Source of the DNA: Streptomyces meridianus
GTDB lineage: Bacteria; Actinomycetota; Actinomycetes; Streptomycetales; Streptomycetaceae
Direction of reading: 5' to 3'
Length of the DNA stretch: 64,000 nucleotides
Assembly: GCF_023703325.1 (NCBI RefSeq)
Contig: NZ_JAMQGM010000031.1
Coordinates: forward strand, 1 to 64,000
Every line of letters starts with the position of its first letter. The stretch's first letter is position 1. Position numbers and translations under genes: made by a program. This document shows positions 61,739 through 64,000 of the stretch, piece after piece. The notes beneath the pieces were generated by a model that made no database searches, had not been told where the DNA came from, and worked only from the letters and a program-made list of their open reading frames with translations.

Positions 61739-64000
61739 GATCCAGCAACCGCCACGATGTAGGTCTGATAGTGAGTAGGAGTATAGTAAACGGAACCGTC
61801 GGAACCGGTGACGATCCGCTCCCCGCCGGGTTTAGGATTCTCCGCCGATTGCACGGTACCCCATTCTCGATAACTGATTGGATTGCCGGAACTGTCAAAC
61901 TCTGGAAGTCGGTGACCTCCACCGATTCCACTGTTTTCGAAGGGTCGGGGAACGGACGGCCCCATGCGCATCGGGCCCGCCCCTTGCGCCTCTACCCCGA
62001 ACTCGCGAATGTCTCGAATAACCGCCTGCGACTCAGCCGGAATCTCTGCGGGTACCCAACCACTGAGTTTTGGAGTTTCCCCGAGGGTTTGCCCAGGGCA
62101 AGGACCAAGACCGAGTGGATCGACCCATGCATGCGGATTCGAGACGTAAGCCGCTGGGTTGGGCGCGGGGGCGAGGCCCAGAGGGTCCTGGGAGAAGTAG
62201 CGGGCCGTCTCGGGGTCGTAGTGCCGGTGGACGTTGTAGTGGAGGTCGGTCTCCGGGTCGAAGTACTGGCCCGGGAAGCGGAGCGGCGTGTATGCGGTGC
62301 TGCTGCGGGTCCAGGTGGTGGAGCCCCAGAGCGTGGTGCGGGTGCGCCAGGCGATGTCACCGCTCTCGTCGACCAGTTCGGTGGGCGTCCCGACGAGGTC
62401 GGTGACGATGGCGAAGAAGCGCTCGTCCACCTCCTCCTGGGGAGCGTCGGCGAGGCCCTTGCGTTCCGTCTGCGCGATCGGGTGCAGGCCGTCGTGGTCC
62501 CAGGTGATGGTGACGGGACCGTCCGATCCCGGCGGAGTACCGGTCTGCTCGACCAGGGTGGTGCCGTCCCAGGTGAAGTCGATCTGCTCCACGACCGTGC
62601 CGTCGTCGGCGATGCGTTGCTTCGCTATTCGGCGGCCGAGGGGGTCGTAGAGGTAGCGCCAGGTCTGGCCGTCGGGAGTGGTGACGGCAGTGAGACGGTC
62701 CTCGGCATCCCAGCTGTAGCGCCAGGTGTCGGGCTTGCGGGACAGACGCGCCTTCTGCCGCAGCGTGATCCGGCCCTGGCTGTCGTGCTCGTAGCGGACC
62801 TGGCCGGCCCGGTTGATGCGTGTGCCGGTGTAGGTGCGGGAGCCCCGGGCCTCTGAGGCGGGGTGCCGGTCGGGCCACGCGGCTTCGGTCTGGTTGCCCG
62901 CCTCGTCATAGGCGTAACTCTCGGTCCAGTCCTTCGCATGGACGGCGGTGACGCGGCCCGCCCGGTCCAGGTCGAACGTGCGGGCACCACTGAGCTGGTC
63001 GTCGATGCGGGTGAGGTTGCCGTCCGGCCGGTAGGTGTAGGCACGGCGTTGGAGCGTGCCCGCTGCCGCACTGGTCAGGGACTGATCCGTGAGGCGTCCG
63101 CTGGTGTCCCAGCTGCTGCTGAGCGTGAGCGTTTCCCCGAAGTGGCGGGCGATCTCGCGGCCCGCGGGGTCGTGCTCGAAGTCGAGTGTGCGTCCGGACG
63201 TGGTGAGGGCCGTGCGCCGGCCCGCCTCATCGTAGGCCCAGGTGCTGGTCGTGCCCCCAGGAGTGGTGCGTCCGGTGCGGCGGCCGAGCCCGTCGTACGC
63301 GTAGGCCATGGTGCGGCCGTTGACCGTTTCGGCGGTGATGCGGCCCATGAGATCGCGGGTGTAGCTCAGTTCGGCATCGCGGCCGGTGGCCTGCTGGAGC
63401 CGGCCTGCCACGTCGTGCCGGTAGGTGGTGACGCGGCCGTCGGCGTTCTTCTCCACGATCCGGCCGAGGGTGTCGTGGGTGTAGGTGGTGGCCTGGCCCA
63501 GGGCGTTGGTGCGGGCCGTGAGCTGTCCGGCGGCATCGTGAGCGTAGGCGAGGGTGCGGTCGTCGAAGTCGGTCTCGGATATGAGACGCCCGGCCGGGTC
63601 GTACTGGTAGTTCCAGGTCAGCCCCTGTGGGTTGGTGACCCGGGTGAGGCGCAGCTCGGTGTCGTGCGCGAACTCCAGGCGCACGCCGTCCGGGCCGGTC
63701 CGGGCGGCCAGTTGATCGAAGTGCGTGTACTCGTAGGTCGTGACGCCACCGACGGCGTCGGTGTGGGAAAGGCAGTTGCCCTCACCGTCGTAGGTCCAGG
63801 ACTCCTCCGCGCCGTCGGGTGCGAGACGGGCCGCGGGCTTGCCCCCGACCGTCCAGACGACGTGGGTGGTCTCGCCGAGCGGATCGGTGACGGACGTGGT
63901 GCGGCCGAAGGCATCGCGACGGTAGCGGGTGACGGCACCGAGCGGGTCGGTGACGGTGACCGGCAGACCGGCGTCATCGCAGTCGACCCGGGTGGTGTTG
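61735..64000 (-). CDS. RHS/YD-repeat polymorphic toxin with barnase-like RNase tip (partial)
   Basis: About 755 codons of the C-terminal part are visible; the gene continues past 64000. Most is YD-repeat shell (many GRxTxYxYD units), then the RHS core end YFSQDPLGLAPAPNPAAYVSNPHAWVDPLGLGP. After that signature comes the variable tip: IPAESQAVIRDIREFG, GGGHRLPEFDSSG, YREW (Glu), and the final GERIVTGSDGSVYYTPTHYQTY with the catalytic-type His. These match microbial RNase (barnase/T1-like) domains. It is likely a contact-delivered antibacterial toxin neutralised by the overlapping barstar gene. Confidence 0.92.
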   Translation of the reverse strand, partial: NTTRVDCDDAGLPVTVTDPLGAVTRYRRDAFGRTTSVTDPLGETTHVVWTVGGKPAARLAPDGAEESWTYDGEGNCLSHTDAVGGVTTYEYTHFDQLAARTGPDGVRLEFAHDTELRLTRVTNPQGLTWNYQYDPAGRLISETDFDDRTLAYAHDAAGQLTARTNALGQATTYTHDTLGRIVEKNADGRVTTYRHDVAGRLQQATGRDAELSYTRDLMGRITAETVNGRTMAYAYDGLGRRTGRTTPGGTTSTWAYDEAGRRTALTTSGRTLDFEHDPAGREIARHFGETLTLSSSWDTSGRLTDQSLTSAAAGTLQRRAYTYRPDGNLTRIDDQLSGARTFDLDRAGRVTAVHAKDWTESYAYDEAGNQTEAAWPDRHPASEARGSRTYTGTRINRAGQVRYEHDSQGRITLRQKARLSRKPDTWRYSWDAEDRLTAVTTPDGQTWRYLYDPLGRRIAKQRIADDGTVVEQIDFTWDGTTLVEQTGTPPGSDGPVTITWDHDGLHPIAQTERKGLADAPQEEVDERFFAIVTDLVGTPTELVDESGDIAWRTRTTLWGSTTWTRSSTAYTPLRFPGQYFDPETDLHYNVHRHYDPETARYFSQDPLGLAPAPNPAAYVSNPHAWVDPLGLGPCPGQTLGETPKLSGWVPAEIPAESQAVIRDIREFGVEAQGAGPMRMGPSVPRPFENSGIGGGHRLPEFDSSGNPISYREWGTVQSAENPKPGGERIVTGSDGSVYYTPTHYQTYIVAVAGS

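Overview
The window is about 70% G+C with dense, often overlapping genes, GTG/TTG starts and Streptomyces-type proteins (WhiA, RbpA, DUF397/DUF5753 pairs, a mycothiol-dependent enzyme family, streptogrisin-like proteases). It is almost certainly Streptomyces chromosome. The left part follows the conserved central order known from S. coelicolor (pgi, rbpA, secG-tpiA-pgk-gap, whiA-yvcK-rapZ-uvrC, uvrA, uvrB); this synteny is recalled, not searched.

Layout. 1-13.2 kb: glucose-6-phosphate isomerase, a secreted subtilisin, RbpA, SecG, triose-phosphate isomerase, phosphoglycerate kinase and GAPDH, then the overlapping uvrC-rapZ-yvcK-whiA operon. 13.3-18.5 kb: a four-gene sugar cluster (LacI regulator, GH130-like enzyme, Gfo/Idh/MocA oxidoreductase, GH13 glucosidase) without its own transporter. 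18.5-29 kb: uvrA, a mycothiol-dependent-type enzyme, an MBL hydrolase, an S66 peptidase, a TerC exporter behind a probable Mn2+ (yybP-ykoY) riboswitch, a ClpP relic, TerD and uvrB. 29-42.8 kb: accessory functions, including a secreted phosphodiesterase, a DNA alkyl-cysteine transferase, an MFS transporter, two degenerate streptogrisin-family proteins, family-5 uracil-DNA glycosylase, SoxR with a divergent FMN reductase and a SoxR box, a MazF-like protein, a kinase, an antitoxin/PIN toxin pair, a GntA-like protein and a GNAT protein.

42.8-61.3 kb is a defence island: a type 2 BREX (Pgl, phage growth limitation) system. pglY-pglZ-brxD-brxHI form one minus-strand operon with 4-nt overlaps. pglX lies about 3.3 kb away on the same strand. 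No pglW kinase is present. A small metal-binding-like gene is duplicated on the two sides of the pglYZ operon. The pglX target-recognition region is AT-rich against the surrounding DNA, suggesting specificity exchange. Between pglX and pglY lie small genes, a decayed DUF6193-like gene next to a perfect palindrome, a membrane protein and an HTH/DUF397 pair. 61.2-64 kb holds the C-terminal end of a large RHS/YD-repeat protein with a barnase-like RNase tip and its barstar-like immunity gene, again of lower G+C.

No tRNA, rRNA, CRISPR array or intact transposase was seen. Three genes or relics carry single-base frameshifts (near 7759, 32611 and 54307); these may be real decay or sequence errors.
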